Positions 1 through 9,000 of a stretch of 60,411 nt of DNA are shown in pieces. The notes below the pieces were generated by a model. It had not been told where the DNA came from and made no database searches. It was given only the letters and a program-made list of their open reading frames with translations. The stretch comes from Terriglobia bacterium (lineage in GTDB: Bacteria; Acidobacteriota; Terriglobia; Bryobacterales; Bryobacteraceae), in the NCBI GenBank assembly GCA_020073615.1, contig JAIQEX010000024.1:1-60411 (forward strand), read 5' to 3'. The position numbers and the translations under genes are program-made. Position 1 is the stretch's first letter. Each line of letters opens with the position of its first letter.

Positions 1-102
1 GTTGGCGAGAGTGCGTTTGTGGACTGTGGAGCCGATGCGGACGGATTCGCGGAGGAGGATGGCAGGAGGGGAGTTGCGATTGGGGACGGACTCGACGTAC
101 AT
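1..102 (-). CDS. IS transposase, N-terminal 34 residues (partial, runs off window)
   Basis: Reading the minus strand from the ATG at 102 gives an open frame to the window edge beginning MYVESVPNRNSPPAILLRES and ending HKRTLAN. This opening (VPNRNSPPAILLRE, then a basic KRTLAN segment) is characteristic of IS1634/IS4-type DDE transposases as I know them. Only 34 residues are in the window, so no catalytic residues can be checked. It faces away from the rest of the window. Its upstream 150 bp should contain the IS promoter and terminal inverted repeat. The family call rests on recalled N-terminal sequence only. Confidence 0.7.
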   Translation of the reverse strand, partial: MYVESVPNRNSPPAILLRESVRIGSTVHKRTLAN

Positions 103-251
103 GGGTCCATGATACAGCTAACAATCCGACAATACAAGACGCATTTCTCATATTTACATGGGTACACAATCGCGCCGCAGCAAATCCAGATCCACAAGCC
201 CTTCAAGATCTTACGGGCAAAATGGCATCAAAAAGGCCGGGAACTTCGGCC
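1..251 (-). mobile_element. Right end of an IS element (partial)
   Basis: The region holds the transposase start (102) plus about 150 bp of non-coding DNA. The IS edge is inferred at about 251, because from 252 onward the sequence matches the 3' end of the moeB-like gene, broken four codons before that gene's normal stop. The last bases form an inverted repeat AGGCCG (234-239) / CGGCCT (247-252) with a 7-nt loop that could be part of the terminal repeat or a terminator. The other end and any target-site duplication lie outside the window. Confidence 0.5.
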
Positions 252-394
252 TAGCGCGCGTACAGACTCCGCGCCACGCCCGGATCGCTGGTGCCTTTGA
301 CGATCGCCCGCCCGTCCGGAAAGATGGTCATCTCGTAGGGGGCGATGAGGAAGCGCAGCGCGAATTCGTTGGCGCGCACCTCGCCCAGCGGCGC
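252..394 (-). pseudogene. Duplicated 3' fragment of the moeB/thiF-like gene (copy 1)
   Basis: These 143 bp match 1254-1396 without gaps and with four mismatches (about 97% identity), in direct orientation 1,002 bp apart. On the minus strand they encode the last ~47 residues of the MoeB-like protein (GEVRANEFALRFLIAPYE ... SLYAR). The terminal YVG is missing because the IS boundary creates a stop right after LYAR. The fragment has no start of its own and is fused out of frame to a DUF433-like remnant, so it is non-functional. Confidence 0.8.
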
Positions 395-494
395 GTGAAG
401 CGCCGTTCTTGAACGGGTGGACCATGCTGTCCCATGAGATCCCCGTGCCGACGATGTAGTAACCGCCTTCCCGCCGTTCCACGTATTCTCCCAT
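395..494 (-). pseudogene. N-terminal remnant of a DUF433-type antitoxin
   Basis: The minus strand from the ATG at 494 encodes MGEYVERREGGYYIVGTGIS followed by WDSMVHPFKNGAS. This is the typical opening of DUF433 proteins (small VapB-like antitoxins: YVERRxGGYxIxGTRISLDSIVxAFxxG). After about 33 residues it runs into the duplicated moeB tail in another frame, so the second half of the antitoxin and its usual DUF5615-type toxin partner are absent. Call by recalled family pattern; clearly truncated. Confidence 0.6.
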
Positions 495-540
495 GACCTC
501 TCCAGACTCCAGTGTATCTGTCCCTGCGGTACGCGGCTCC

Positions 541-575
541 TGGTCAGATGACCAGTATCGGCGATGCGGTATGAT
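541..575 (+). promoter_or_regulatory. Promoter/operator of the Phd-PIN module
   Basis: A perfect 6-2-6 palindrome TGGTCA-GA-TGACCA (541-554) contains a -35-like ATGACC (548-553). It is followed 16 bp later by a -10 TATGAT (570-575). The antitoxin ATG is at 582, six bases after the -10, so transcription would begin at or next to the start codon. The palindrome is a plausible autoregulatory operator. Inference from pattern only. Confidence 0.55.
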
Positions 576-581
576 CGGAGT

Positions 582-827
582 ATGAGAAACCGCGTGGTCA
601 CGGCTACGGAGCTGAAGGCCAAGTGCCTCGCCCTGCTTGATGAAGTGGATGACAGGGGCGATACGATTACCGTGACCAAGCGCGGCCGTCCGGTGGCAAC
701 CCTGCAGCCGGTGAGGAAGAAGTCGTGGAAATCGCCGAAGGGCGCCTGGATCGGTAAAGTGGAGATCGTCGGCGACATCGTGAACTTCGACTCGTCTCAT
801 CTCTGGGACGCCCTTCGTAAGGATTAG
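582..827 (+). CDS. Phd/YefM-family antitoxin
   Basis: This 81-residue protein opens MRNRVVTATELKAKCLALLD, the usual Phd/YefM fold start in which an N-terminal dimer binds DNA and the C-terminal tail wraps the toxin. An in-frame ATG exists at 564 but lies upstream of and overlapping the predicted -10 box, so 582 is preferred. A GGAG at 577-580 is only one base from the ATG, too close to serve as a Shine-Dalgarno, which fits a leaderless start. Residues KRGRPVATLQPV match the family core. It is followed 11 bp later by the PIN toxin, whose ribosome-binding site overlaps this gene's stop codon. Together they form a type II TA pair. Confidence 0.85.
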   Translation: MRNRVVTATELKAKCLALLDEVDDRGDTITVTKRGRPVATLQPVRKKSWKSPKGAWIGKVEIVGDIVNFDSSHLWDALRKD

Positions 828-838
828 GAGAACCCGGC

Positions 839-1240
839 TTGGCTCCCCGGGACTTGCTGGACACTCACATCGTCATTCGCTGGCTGGCGGATCCGAAGCG
901 GCTTTCCCGGGACCAGGCACGGATTCTCACTGAGGCCGTCCGCCGGCGCGAAACGGTGGCGATCAGCGCCATCACCCTACTTGAAGTCGCAATGTTCAGT
1001 GACGGACCTCTGCGGATGAAGCTCAGTCTGCAGGAATTGTTCCGCGAACTGGAGGAGAGCCCTGTCTTTCGCATTCTTCCGCTGACGATCGACATTGCCA
1101 TGGAGGCCGCCTCTCTGGGGGCGGTCTTGCGCGACCCCGCCGATCGTGTGATTGCCGCCACTGCCCGGGTGCACGGATTGCGCCTGCTGACCTCCGACCA
1201 GGGCATCATCGAATCCAACCTGGTCTCCGTGGTCCCATAG
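839..1240 (+). CDS. PIN-domain ribonuclease toxin (VapC family)
   Basis: The 133-residue protein has the PIN acidic set: D8 in LLDTH, E49 in TLLEVAM, D99 and D102 in RDPADRVIAATA, and D120 in LTSDQ. These coordinate Mg2+ for RNA cleavage in the VapC family. The start is TTG at 839, with AGGAG (826-830) overlapping the antitoxin stop and eight bases of spacing. It lies directly downstream of the Phd antitoxin and is translationally linked to it. It converges with the moeB-like gene, the two stops being three bases apart. The target RNA cannot be predicted from sequence. Confidence 0.88.
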   Translation: MAPRDLLDTHIVIRWLADPKRLSRDQARILTEAVRRRETVAISAITLLEVAMFSDGPLRMKLSLQELFRELEESPVFRILPLTIDIAMEAASLGAVLRDPADRVIAATARVHGLRLLTSDQGIIESNLVSVVP

Positions 1241-1243
1241 GCC

Positions 1244-2263
1244 TCACCCCACATAGCGCGCGTACAGACTCCGCGCCACGCCCGGATCGCTGGTGCCCTT
1301 GACGATCGCCCGCCCGTCCGGGAAGATGGTCAGCTCGTAGGGCGCGATGAGGAAGCGCAGCGCGAATTCGTTGGCGCGCACCTCGCCCAGCGGCGCCAGG
1401 CGCGACTGCAACTCCAGGAGATCGATGGGGCGCTCGCGCTCGTGGATCTGCACCGCGTTGCGGCCGCACAAGCTCACCGGCGGACGGCGCGATTCCTCAA
1501 GCCAGGGAAATTCGCGGCGCGCGCAGGCGGGGCATTCGGGGTCGCGCGCGGGCCCTTCGATCTGGCGGATTCCGCCGCTCCAGACATCCAGCGTGGTGAT
1601 GCGGGGGCAGACCAGGTCGCGCCGTCCGCAGAGGATCTTGAGCGCATCGGCCACCTGGAGCGAGGCCACGGCGGAGACGATGGCGTTCAGCACGCCGGCC
1701 GTCTCACAGGTGGGCTGCGGGCCCGCGGGGGGCTCGGGGTAAACGCAGCGCAGGCAGGCGGTCCGCCCCGGAATCACCGTCATGGTGAGGCCGTAACTGC
1801 CTACGGCCGCTCCGTAGATCCAGGGAATACCGCGGCTCACCGCGAAATCGTTGATCAGGTAGCGCGCTTCGAAGTTGTCGGTGCCATCGAGAATCAGGCC
1901 GGCTTCGTCCAGCAGCTCGGCTATGTTGCCGGCGGTGAGGTCCGCCACCACGCCGCGCGCCCGAACCGCGGAATTGATGCGCGCGATGTGGCGCTCGGCC
2001 GCGGCGGCTTTGGGCAGCGCCTGGGCGGCGTCGGATTCCTCGAACAGCCACTGGCGATGCAGGTTCGACGGCTCCACGTAATCGCGATCGACGATGGTGA
2101 TCCGCCCCACACCGGCACGCGCCAGGGCCGCGGCGTGAAAGCTGCCCAGGGCGCCGCAGCCCACCACCGCCGCGTGCGCGGCGAGCAGCGCCTCCTGCCC
2201 GCGCTCGCCAATCCCCGGAAACAGGATCTGGCGCGAGTAGCGCTCCCGCCCGGCCGCATCCAT
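1244..2263 (-). CDS. ThiF/MoeB-type adenylyltransferase (E1-like)
   Basis: The enzyme is expected to adenylate the C-terminal glycine of a ThiS/MoaD-like sulfur carrier in thiamine or molybdopterin synthesis. It is 339 residues from the ATG at 2263. The N-terminal RYSRQILFPGIG motif leads into a Rossmann loop VVGCGALGS. It then carries DGTDNFEARYLIND, the CLRC and CPAC cysteine pairs expected to bind zinc, and the conserved cysteine in PTCETAGV. The last ~70 residues (LIAPYELTIFPDGRAIVKGT) replace the rhodanese domain of some MoeB proteins. A longer reading start at 2308 overlaps the divergent Omp85 leader and lacks family similarity. No carrier-protein gene is adjacent, so thiamine versus Moco use is undecided. 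Confidence 0.85.
   Translation of the reverse strand: MDAAGRERYSRQILFPGIGERGQEALLAAHAAVVGCGALGSFHAAALARAGVGRITIVDRDYVEPSNLHRQWLFEESDAAQALPKAAAAERHIARINSAVRARGVVADLTAGNIAELLDEAGLILDGTDNFEARYLINDFAVSRGIPWIYGAAVGSYGLTMTVIPGRTACLRCVYPEPPAGPQPTCETAGVLNAIVSAVASLQVADALKILCGRRDLVCPRITTLDVWSGGIRQIEGPARDPECPACARREFPWLEESRRPPVSLCGRNAVQIHERERPIDLLELQSRLAPLGEVRANEFALRFLIAPYELTIFPDGRAIVKGTSDPGVARSLYARYVG
1254..1396 (-). repeat. Direct repeat copy 2 (within the moeB-like gene)
   Basis: This is the intact counterpart of 252-394: 143 bp, no gaps, four mismatches. It encodes the C-terminal domain of the MoeB/ThiF-like protein. The pair brackets the Phd-PIN module. Confidence 0.9.
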
Positions 2264-2360
2264 GAACCCGATGGTAACAAGGTTCGGGCAAGCTGAAGCA
2301 TGCCCCACCTGGGCACGGACGCCGATGGTAACAGAGTTGCCAGAAACGGCTTACGTTATC

Positions 2361-5300
2361 ATGATGATGGTGCGCCCGCTGCTCGCCTACTGGCCCTCGG
2401 TCACGCTCGTTATTCTGGCGGCTCTCGCGCCTCCGATGCTTCCGGCGCAACACCAGAAGTATGAGGGCCTGCAGGTTCTCAACATCCAGTTCGACCCCAA
2501 GGTACAGCCCCTCGACCCCGCGGAGCTGCACGATATTCTGCCGTTGAAAACCAACCAGCCGCTGCGCATCGCCCAGGTGCGCGCCAGCATCGAGCGGCTG
2601 TTCGCCACCGGCAGATACGCCGACATCCAGGTGGATGCCGAACCCTACGGGACGGGCGTGCTGATCCGGTTTATCACCAGGAGCAGTTGGTTCATCGGCA
2701 ACCTCTCGATGGGGGGCCGCGTCTCCAGCCCGCCGAACAGCGGGCAACTGGAAAATGCCACGCGGCTGGACCTGGGCCAGCTTTACACCGAAATCAGCCT
2801 CCAGGGAGCCGTCACCGGCATCCAGCGGCTGCTTGAAAACAACGGCTTTTTTCAGAGCCAGGTCCACCCGGTTTTCGATTATGAAACCGGCCGCAGCTAC
2901 CAACAGGTGAACATCCGCTTCGATCTCGCGCAGGGCCCCCGCGCGCGGTTCAGCCCACCGGTGACGATCGGGGACACGAAGGTGGACCCGAGCCGGATTC
3001 TTTCCGCCACCAAATTCCGCCGCTGGATCTTTCACACCTGGAAGCCCATGACGCAGACGCGCGTGCGCCAGGGCCTGGATGGCGTGCGCGCGCTCTATCA
3101 AAAAGAGAACCGGCTGGAGGCCAAGGTATCCCTCGAGTCGATGAAGTACGAACCGGCCACCAACAGCGCCATCCCCACGCTGCGCATCGATGCCGGGCCG
3201 CGCATCGAGGTGCACACGATAGGCGCCAAGATTTCGCAGAAGAAGCTGCAGCGCTACGTTCCGATCTTCGAGGAACATGCCGTGGACCACGACCTCCTGG
3301 TGGAGGGCGCGCGCAATCTCCAGGATTCGCTGCAATCGGGAGGCTACTTCGACGCCCAGGTGGCGTTCAAGGAACAGCGCGTCACCAACGACCGGGCGTC
3401 CATCGACTATCTGGTCAACACCGGGCTGCGGCACAAGCTGGTGGCCATCCACATCGCCGGCAACCGGTACTTTCAGACGGAAATGCTGCGCGAGCGCATG
3501 TACCTCCAGCCCGCGTCGTTTCTCCAGTTTCCGCACGGCCGCTATAGCGAGAACCTGCTCCGCAACGACGAAGAGTCCATCGTGAACCTGTACCAGTCGA
3601 ACGGCTTCCGCGACGTGAAGGTGACCCACCGGGTGCAGGACGACTATCTGGGCAAGACCGACAATATCGCCGTGTACCTGACCGTCGAGGAAGGGCCGCA
3701 ATACTTCGTCAACGATCTGCAGATCGACGGCATCGAGAAACTGGACAAGGCCGGCATCCTGGCCAAGCTCAGTTCCGTGGCCGACCAGCCCTTCAGCGAA
3801 TACAACGTGGCGGTGGACCGCGATACCATCCTGGCGCAGTACTTCGAAAAGGGATTTCCGAATGCCACGTTCCAGTGGAGTTTCAAGCCGGACGCCCAAC
3901 CCAACCGGGTGGACCTGCACTTCGTGGTCAACGAAGGCAAGCAGCAGTTTGTGCGGCAGGTGCTGGCCAGCGGCCTGAAGTTCACGCGGCCCGGCCTGGT
4001 GTACCGCAATTTCGAGCTGAACCCGGGCGATCCGCTGTCGCCCACCGCCGTCACCGATACCCAGCGGCGGCTCTACGGCCTGGGGGTTTTCGCGCGGGTG
4101 AATGCCGCCATCCAGGATCCGGACGGGGAGACCGACTCGAAATACGTCGTGTACGAACTGGACGAGGCCCGGCGGTACTCGCTGGCCACCGGGTTCGGCG
4201 CCGAGCTGGGGCAGATCGGCGGATGCCAGCAGTGCCTCGACGCGCCCGCCGGGGCCACTGGTTTTTCCCCGCGCGTCTCGGTGGATTTCACGCGCAGCAA
4301 CCTCTGGGGGCTGGCGCACTCCATCAGCCTGCGCACGCGCGCCTCGACGCTCGAACAGCGCGCGCTGCTCAACTACTCCTGGCCGCGGTTCGGCGGCCGG
4401 GACGACCTGAGCGTGTCCTTGACGGGACTGTTCGAAAACTCACGCGACGTGCGGACGTTCGACTTCAAGCGCGAAGAGGGCTCGGTGCAGTTATCGCAGA
4501 AGCTCTCCAAGGCCACCACGCTGTTCTACCGCTACGCCTGGCGTTACGTCACCGTCGGCAACCTGAAGCTTTCGGTGTTACTTGTGCCGCAGCTTTCGCA
4601 ACCGGTGCGCGTGGGGATCACGTCCATCAATCTGGTGGTGGACCGCCGCGACGATCCCGTGGACCCGCACAAGGGCATTTACACCACGGCGGATCTCGGC
4701 CTGGCGGAGAGGTTTCTGGGCTCGCAGCCTAATTTCATGCGGTTCCTGGTGCGCAACGCGACGTACTACCCCATCGGCAAGCGGACCGTGCTGGCGCGCA
4801 GCACGCAGTTCGGCAATATCTACGGCTTCCACAACGCCGGAGACCCGAACGAAGCGATTCCCCTGCCGGAGCGTTTTTTCGGCGGCGGCGCCGCCTCGCA
4901 CCGCGGCTTTCCGGAGGAACAGGCCGGCCCCCGCGATATCTCCACCGGTTTTCCCCTGGGCGGCAACGCCCTGCTGTTCAACCAGACGGAACTGCGCTTT
5001 CCCCTGATCGGCGAAAATCTGGGCGGCGTGCTGTATCATGACGCGGGGAACGTGTATTCGAGCCTCGCGGATATTTCGTTTCGCGTGCGCCAGCGCAACC
5101 GGCCCACCGGGACCACCAGTCCCGCCTCGGAGGATTTCAATTACATGGTGCATTCCGTGGGATTCGGCATCCGCTACCGCACGCCCGTGGGCCCCCTGCG
5201 CGTGGACCTGGGATACAGCATTAATCCACCGTACTTTTTCGGCTTGGGGGGAAACCTACAGGATCTGATCAACGCGGGCCCCAACCCGTGTGCGCCCGGC

Positions 5301-5378
5301 AACCCCTCCGCCAGCCGGTGCTCGGTGCAGAATGTGAGCCATTTTCAGTATTTTATCTCCATAGGGCAGACGTTTTGA
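2361..5378 (+). CDS. Omp85-family outer-membrane assembly protein (TamA/BamA-like)
   Basis: This is a 1,005-residue protein with an N-terminal signal (LLAYWPSVTLVILAALAPPM). Successive POTRA-type repeats span roughly residues 45-640, with recurring RIAQVRASIERLF- and GLGVFARV-like segments. A C-terminal beta-barrel follows. The conserved loop-6 motif appears as SHRGF near residue 847, and the chain ends in an aromatic residue (SIGQTF), as expected for a barrel signal. ATG 2361 is followed by ATGs at 2364 and 2367; any could be used. The next two genes overlap in TTGA/GTGA fashion and end with TamB, so a TamA role (outer-membrane partner of TamB) is likelier than housekeeping BamA. With several POTRAs rather than three, either remains possible. 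Confidence 0.88.
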   Translation: MMMVRPLLAYWPSVTLVILAALAPPMLPAQHQKYEGLQVLNIQFDPKVQPLDPAELHDILPLKTNQPLRIAQVRASIERLFATGRYADIQVDAEPYGTGVLIRFITRSSWFIGNLSMGGRVSSPPNSGQLENATRLDLGQLYTEISLQGAVTGIQRLLENNGFFQSQVHPVFDYETGRSYQQVNIRFDLAQGPRARFSPPVTIGDTKVDPSRILSATKFRRWIFHTWKPMTQTRVRQGLDGVRALYQKENRLEAKVSLESMKYEPATNSAIPTLRIDAGPRIEVHTIGAKISQKKLQRYVPIFEEHAVDHDLLVEGARNLQDSLQSGGYFDAQVAFKEQRVTNDRASIDYLVNTGLRHKLVAIHIAGNRYFQTEMLRERMYLQPASFLQFPHGRYSENLLRNDEESIVNLYQSNGFRDVKVTHRVQDDYLGKTDNIAVYLTVEEGPQYFVNDLQIDGIEKLDKAGILAKLSSVADQPFSEYNVAVDRDTILAQYFEKGFPNATFQWSFKPDAQPNRVDLHFVVNEGKQQFVRQVLASGLKFTRPGLVYRNFELNPGDPLSPTAVTDTQRRLYGLGVFARVNAAIQDPDGETDSKYVVYELDEARRYSLATGFGAELGQIGGCQQCLDAPAGATGFSPRVSVDFTRSNLWGLAHSISLRTRASTLEQRALLNYSWPRFGGRDDLSVSLTGLFENSRDVRTFDFKREEGSVQLSQKLSKATTLFYRYAWRYVTVGNLKLSVLLVPQLSQPVRVGITSINLVVDRRDDPVDPHKGIYTTADLGLAERFLGSQPNFMRFLVRNATYYPIGKRTVLARSTQFGNIYGFHNAGDPNEAIPLPERFFGGGAASHRGFPEEQAGPRDISTGFPLGGNALLFNQTELRFPLIGENLGGVLYHDAGNVYSSLADISFRVRQRNRPTGTTSPASEDFNYMVHSVGFGIRYRTPVGPLRVDLGYSINPPYFFGLGGNLQDLINAGPNPCAPGNPSASRCSVQNVSHFQYFISIGQTF

Positions 5379-6040
5379 GAAGCACCTGGCCAAGGCGGAT
5401 CGTGTGCGCCACGTTGTGGGCAGGGGCACTCGCGCGCGCCGATATCATCGACCGCATCGCCGTCTCGGTGGGCAATCGGGTGATCACGGCAAGCGATCTC
5501 GACCGCGAGATCCGCGTCATCGCTTTTCTGGACAGAGCCAAGGGCAAGCCGGATTTCAGCCCCGCCGGCAAGCGCGCCGCCGCGGAGCGGATGGTGGAAC
5601 AGAAACTCATCCGGCGCGAGCTGGAAACCAGCCGCTACCCCGTTCCCAGCGCCGCCGAGGTGGAGCCGGTGATCGAGAAGTTCAAGAAGGACTACTTCCC
5701 CAGCGACATCGAGTACCGGCACGCTCTGGCCGACGCCGGTATTACGGAGCAGGACGTGAAGGACGAGTTGCTCTGGCAGCGCACCCTGCTGCTGTTCATC
5801 GGAGTGCGATTCCGGCCCGGCGTCCAGTTGACCGCCCAGGAGATTCAGGACTACTTTGACAAAGTGGTTCAGCCGGCGGCGCAGGCGGCCCATCCCGGCC
5901 AAACGGTGGATATCGAGGACTACCGCGACCAGATCGAGCAGAAGCTGACTGGCCAGCGCGTGGACCAGGCCGTGGACACCTGGCTCAAAGAGGCCCGCAG
6001 GCGTACCGAGATCGTGTTCCACGAGGAGGTTTTCCAGTGA
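5375..6040 (+). CDS. SurA N-terminal-domain-like periplasmic chaperone
   Basis: The 221-residue protein probably starts at TTG 5375, overlapping the preceding stop as TTGA. Upstream in-frame codons lie inside the Omp85 gene and add no signal peptide. A signal-like stretch (RRIVCATLWAGALARA) is followed by IIDRIAVSVGNRVITASDLD, the SurA/PpiD opening seen in chaperones that bind unfolded outer-membrane proteins. There is no parvulin domain, so it would be a chaperone without isomerase activity. It sits between Omp85 and TamB, which suggests it escorts substrates of that pathway. The stop overlaps the next start as GTGA. Confidence 0.75.
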   Translation: MRSTWPRRIVCATLWAGALARADIIDRIAVSVGNRVITASDLDREIRVIAFLDRAKGKPDFSPAGKRAAAERMVEQKLIRRELETSRYPVPSAAEVEPVIEKFKKDYFPSDIEYRHALADAGITEQDVKDELLWQRTLLLFIGVRFRPGVQLTAQEIQDYFDKVVQPAAQAAHPGQTVDIEDYRDQIEQKLTGQRVDQAVDTWLKEARRRTEIVFHEEVFQ

Positions 6041-9000
6041 CTCGCAGGCGCCTTGCCTGGATTGCCGCCATCCTGGCCGGCGGCATTCTCGCCGCTGCCG
6101 TGGCCGCCGTTCTCGTGCTGCGGAGTGCGTGGTTCTACGGCAAGGTGCGCGAACGGCTGGTGAGCGTGGTGGAAACGGCCACGGGCGGGCGCGTGGAAAT
6201 CGGCTCGTTCCAGTTCGACTGGCGGAAGCTGCGGGCGGAGGTGAAAGGCTTCACGCTCCACGGGACCGAGCCGTCCGACAGGCCTCCGCTTCTGCACGCC
6301 GCTTCGGCTGCGGCGGGTCTGAAGATCGTTTCCCTGTTCAAACGCGATGTCGACATTCACGACCTCGAGGTGATCGACCCGCGGATCTACCTGATCGTCT
6401 ATCCGGACGGCGGCACCAACGTTCCCAAGCCGCGCATCCGGAAGCATAGCGACACCACCACCGTGGAAGACATCCTGGACATGAAGATCGGGAGGTTCCA
6501 TCTGCAAAACGGAATCTTCGAGGTGGAAGCGCGGATCGCGACGCCGTTCGACGCGCGCGGACAGAATCTCAACGCCCGGCTGCAGTACGACCGTGCCGGC
6601 CCGCGCTATCGCGGCAATATTTCCATCCAGCCGCTGGTGGTGGCGTGGCCGGACCTGGCGGTTACGCCGTTCGGCGTGGCGCTGGCGGTGACGGCGGAGC
6701 GGAACCGCATCGAGCTGAACGCGCTGAAGCTCACCACGGGAGATTCGGTGATAGAGGCCTCGGGCGCGCTCGAGGATCTCCGCACGCCGCACGGGTCGTT
6801 CCCCTACCACGTTCGCGTTGCGGTGCGCGATCTGGACCGCGTGCTGGAGACGAAACTGCTGGAGCGCGGCACCATCCAGGTGGGCGGCACGGCCACGTGG
6901 ACGGACGGGGCGGGCTTGTCGGCCACGGGCAACCTGCACGCGTACAACATCGACTTCAACGGCGCCTACGTGGCACTCCGCGACTTTCGCGCCGAGGGCG
7001 CGGTGGCCGCCGGCGCCAACGGCATCGAGGTGACGGGGATGCGCCTCGCGGGCAACTACCGGGCGCCGGCCAGCCCGGTCCCGCTGGAGGGAAGCATTCG
7101 CGCCGTCTCCCTGCGCGGCCAAGACTTGGAACTGCGCGGCATCGAGCTGGGGGGGCTGGGCGGCAGCTTTGGCGGCGATGCACGGCTGGCCGACTTCCGG
7201 CGCTTCCGCGTGATGGGCGATATCGGCGGCGTGGCGGCCCGGCGCGTGGTGGCCCTGTATAGCAAGGAAGCGCTGCCGTGGGACGGCATCGCCACCGGCC
7301 AGGTGACCATCGAGGGCGTGCTCCAGCAAAAGAACCAGTTGCGCGCCACCGCCAACCTGGTGGTGACGCCGGCCCCGCAGAGCGCGCCCGTTTTCGCCCG
7401 CATCACCGCCGCCTACGACGCGCGCAGCGACACGCTGGACCTGGGCCGCTCCACCATCACGCTGCCTTCCTCGCACGCCGATTTTTCGGGCGCCATCAAC
7501 CGCCAGATCCGCGTCCACCTGGAGACGCGCGATGTCAACGATTTTCTGCCCGTGCTGGGCGAGAGCGCGGCGTCGTTGCCGGTGAAACTGGAGCATGGCG
7601 CGGCCGTCTTCGATGGCACGGTGACCGGCAAGGTGGACGATCCGCAGATCGCCGGCCGCCTGTCGGTGACGCGCTTTTCTTATTCCGGAAAGAGCTTCGA
7701 TTCACTCGCCGCCGACGTGGCCCTGTCGTCCGCGAGCGCCGCGTTGCAGAATGCTTCTCTGGCGCGCGGCCAGTGGCGCGCGCAGTTCCAGGGATCGCTG
7801 GGCCTCGACCAGTGGAAGGCGGACGGCCACAGCTCCGTTGCGGGCAGCGGGACCGTTCGCAACGCGCCGGTGGCCGATCTGCTGGCGCTGGTGGATGCCA
7901 AGATCGCGCTTACCGGCGCGCTTAGCGGCAGCGCGCAGGTGGCCGGCACCATCGGCAATCCTACCGTGGGCGCCGACCTCGACGTGTCCGACGGCGCCTT
8001 CCGCGAGGAACCCTTCGACCGCTTCACCGGGCACGTGAATGTAAACGAGCGCACGCTGGCCGTGGCCTCGGGGCAACTCTTGGCCGGTGGCAAGCAGGTC
8101 AGCCTGAGCGCGACCTTCGATCACGAGCCGAAGGTCTTCGATGCCGGCCGCCTGCGCTTCCAGGTGAACAGCAACGCCATGCCGCTGGACCAGGTCCGGA
8201 CGCTCGTTAAGGAGCGCCCCGGCGTGAAGGGGACGGTGCAAGTGGCGATCCGGGGGGAGGTCGACCTGGCATCCGGCAAGGGCGCCGACGGGTTGCGGGT
8301 GCTCGACCTCCATGCCGACATCCTGGGTCACAGCCTGCAGTTGACCGGGCAACCGTTGGGCGATGCGCATCTGACCGCCGACTCGCAGGGCCAGTTGCTG
8401 CGGGCGCACCTGGAGACCAACGTGGCCGGGTCGGCGGTCCGCGGCGACGGCGAATGGCGCCTGGACGGAGACCACCAGGGCAGCGCCAACATCACCTTCT
8501 CGAAGCTTGATTTCGCGCAGTTGCTCGCCTGGATTTCGCCCGCGGCTCCGGCCGCCAGCCCGCCGGTTTCCGGTTTCGCGGAGGGCGCGGTTCATATTAC
8601 CGGGCCCGCCCTCAAGCCGAAAATGATGAAGGCCGAACTGCGCATTCCGCAATTCGAACTAAGCTCCGCCCCGGATAGCGCGGGGAATCGTCTGGGCGGA
8701 GCGGAGACGCTCACGCTGCGCAATTCCGGCCCGATTGTCGCTACCCTGGCGAACGACGTGGTGACCGTGGAGAGCGCCCGGCTGGTGGGCCGCTCGACCG
8801 ACATGGCCATTACCGGTAAAATGTCGCTCCAGGACAAGAGCCCGCTCGACGTCCGCGTGAAGGGTAAGGTGGATCTTGCCATTTTGCACGATTTCAACCG
8901 CGACTTCGTTTCATCGGGCGAGCTGACGGGGAGCTTCGCCGTGCGCGGCGCGCTCGACGCGCCCCAGGTGGATGGCCGCGTGGAGTTCCAGGATGCGGCG

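Noticed and set aside
564-581. Upstream ATG for the Phd antitoxin
   Set aside because: It precedes and overlaps the predicted -10; similarity begins at 582.
1704-4319. 871-residue minus-strand open frame
   Set aside because: Antisense of the Omp85 gene; low-complexity translation without family motifs, typical of GC-rich shadow frames.
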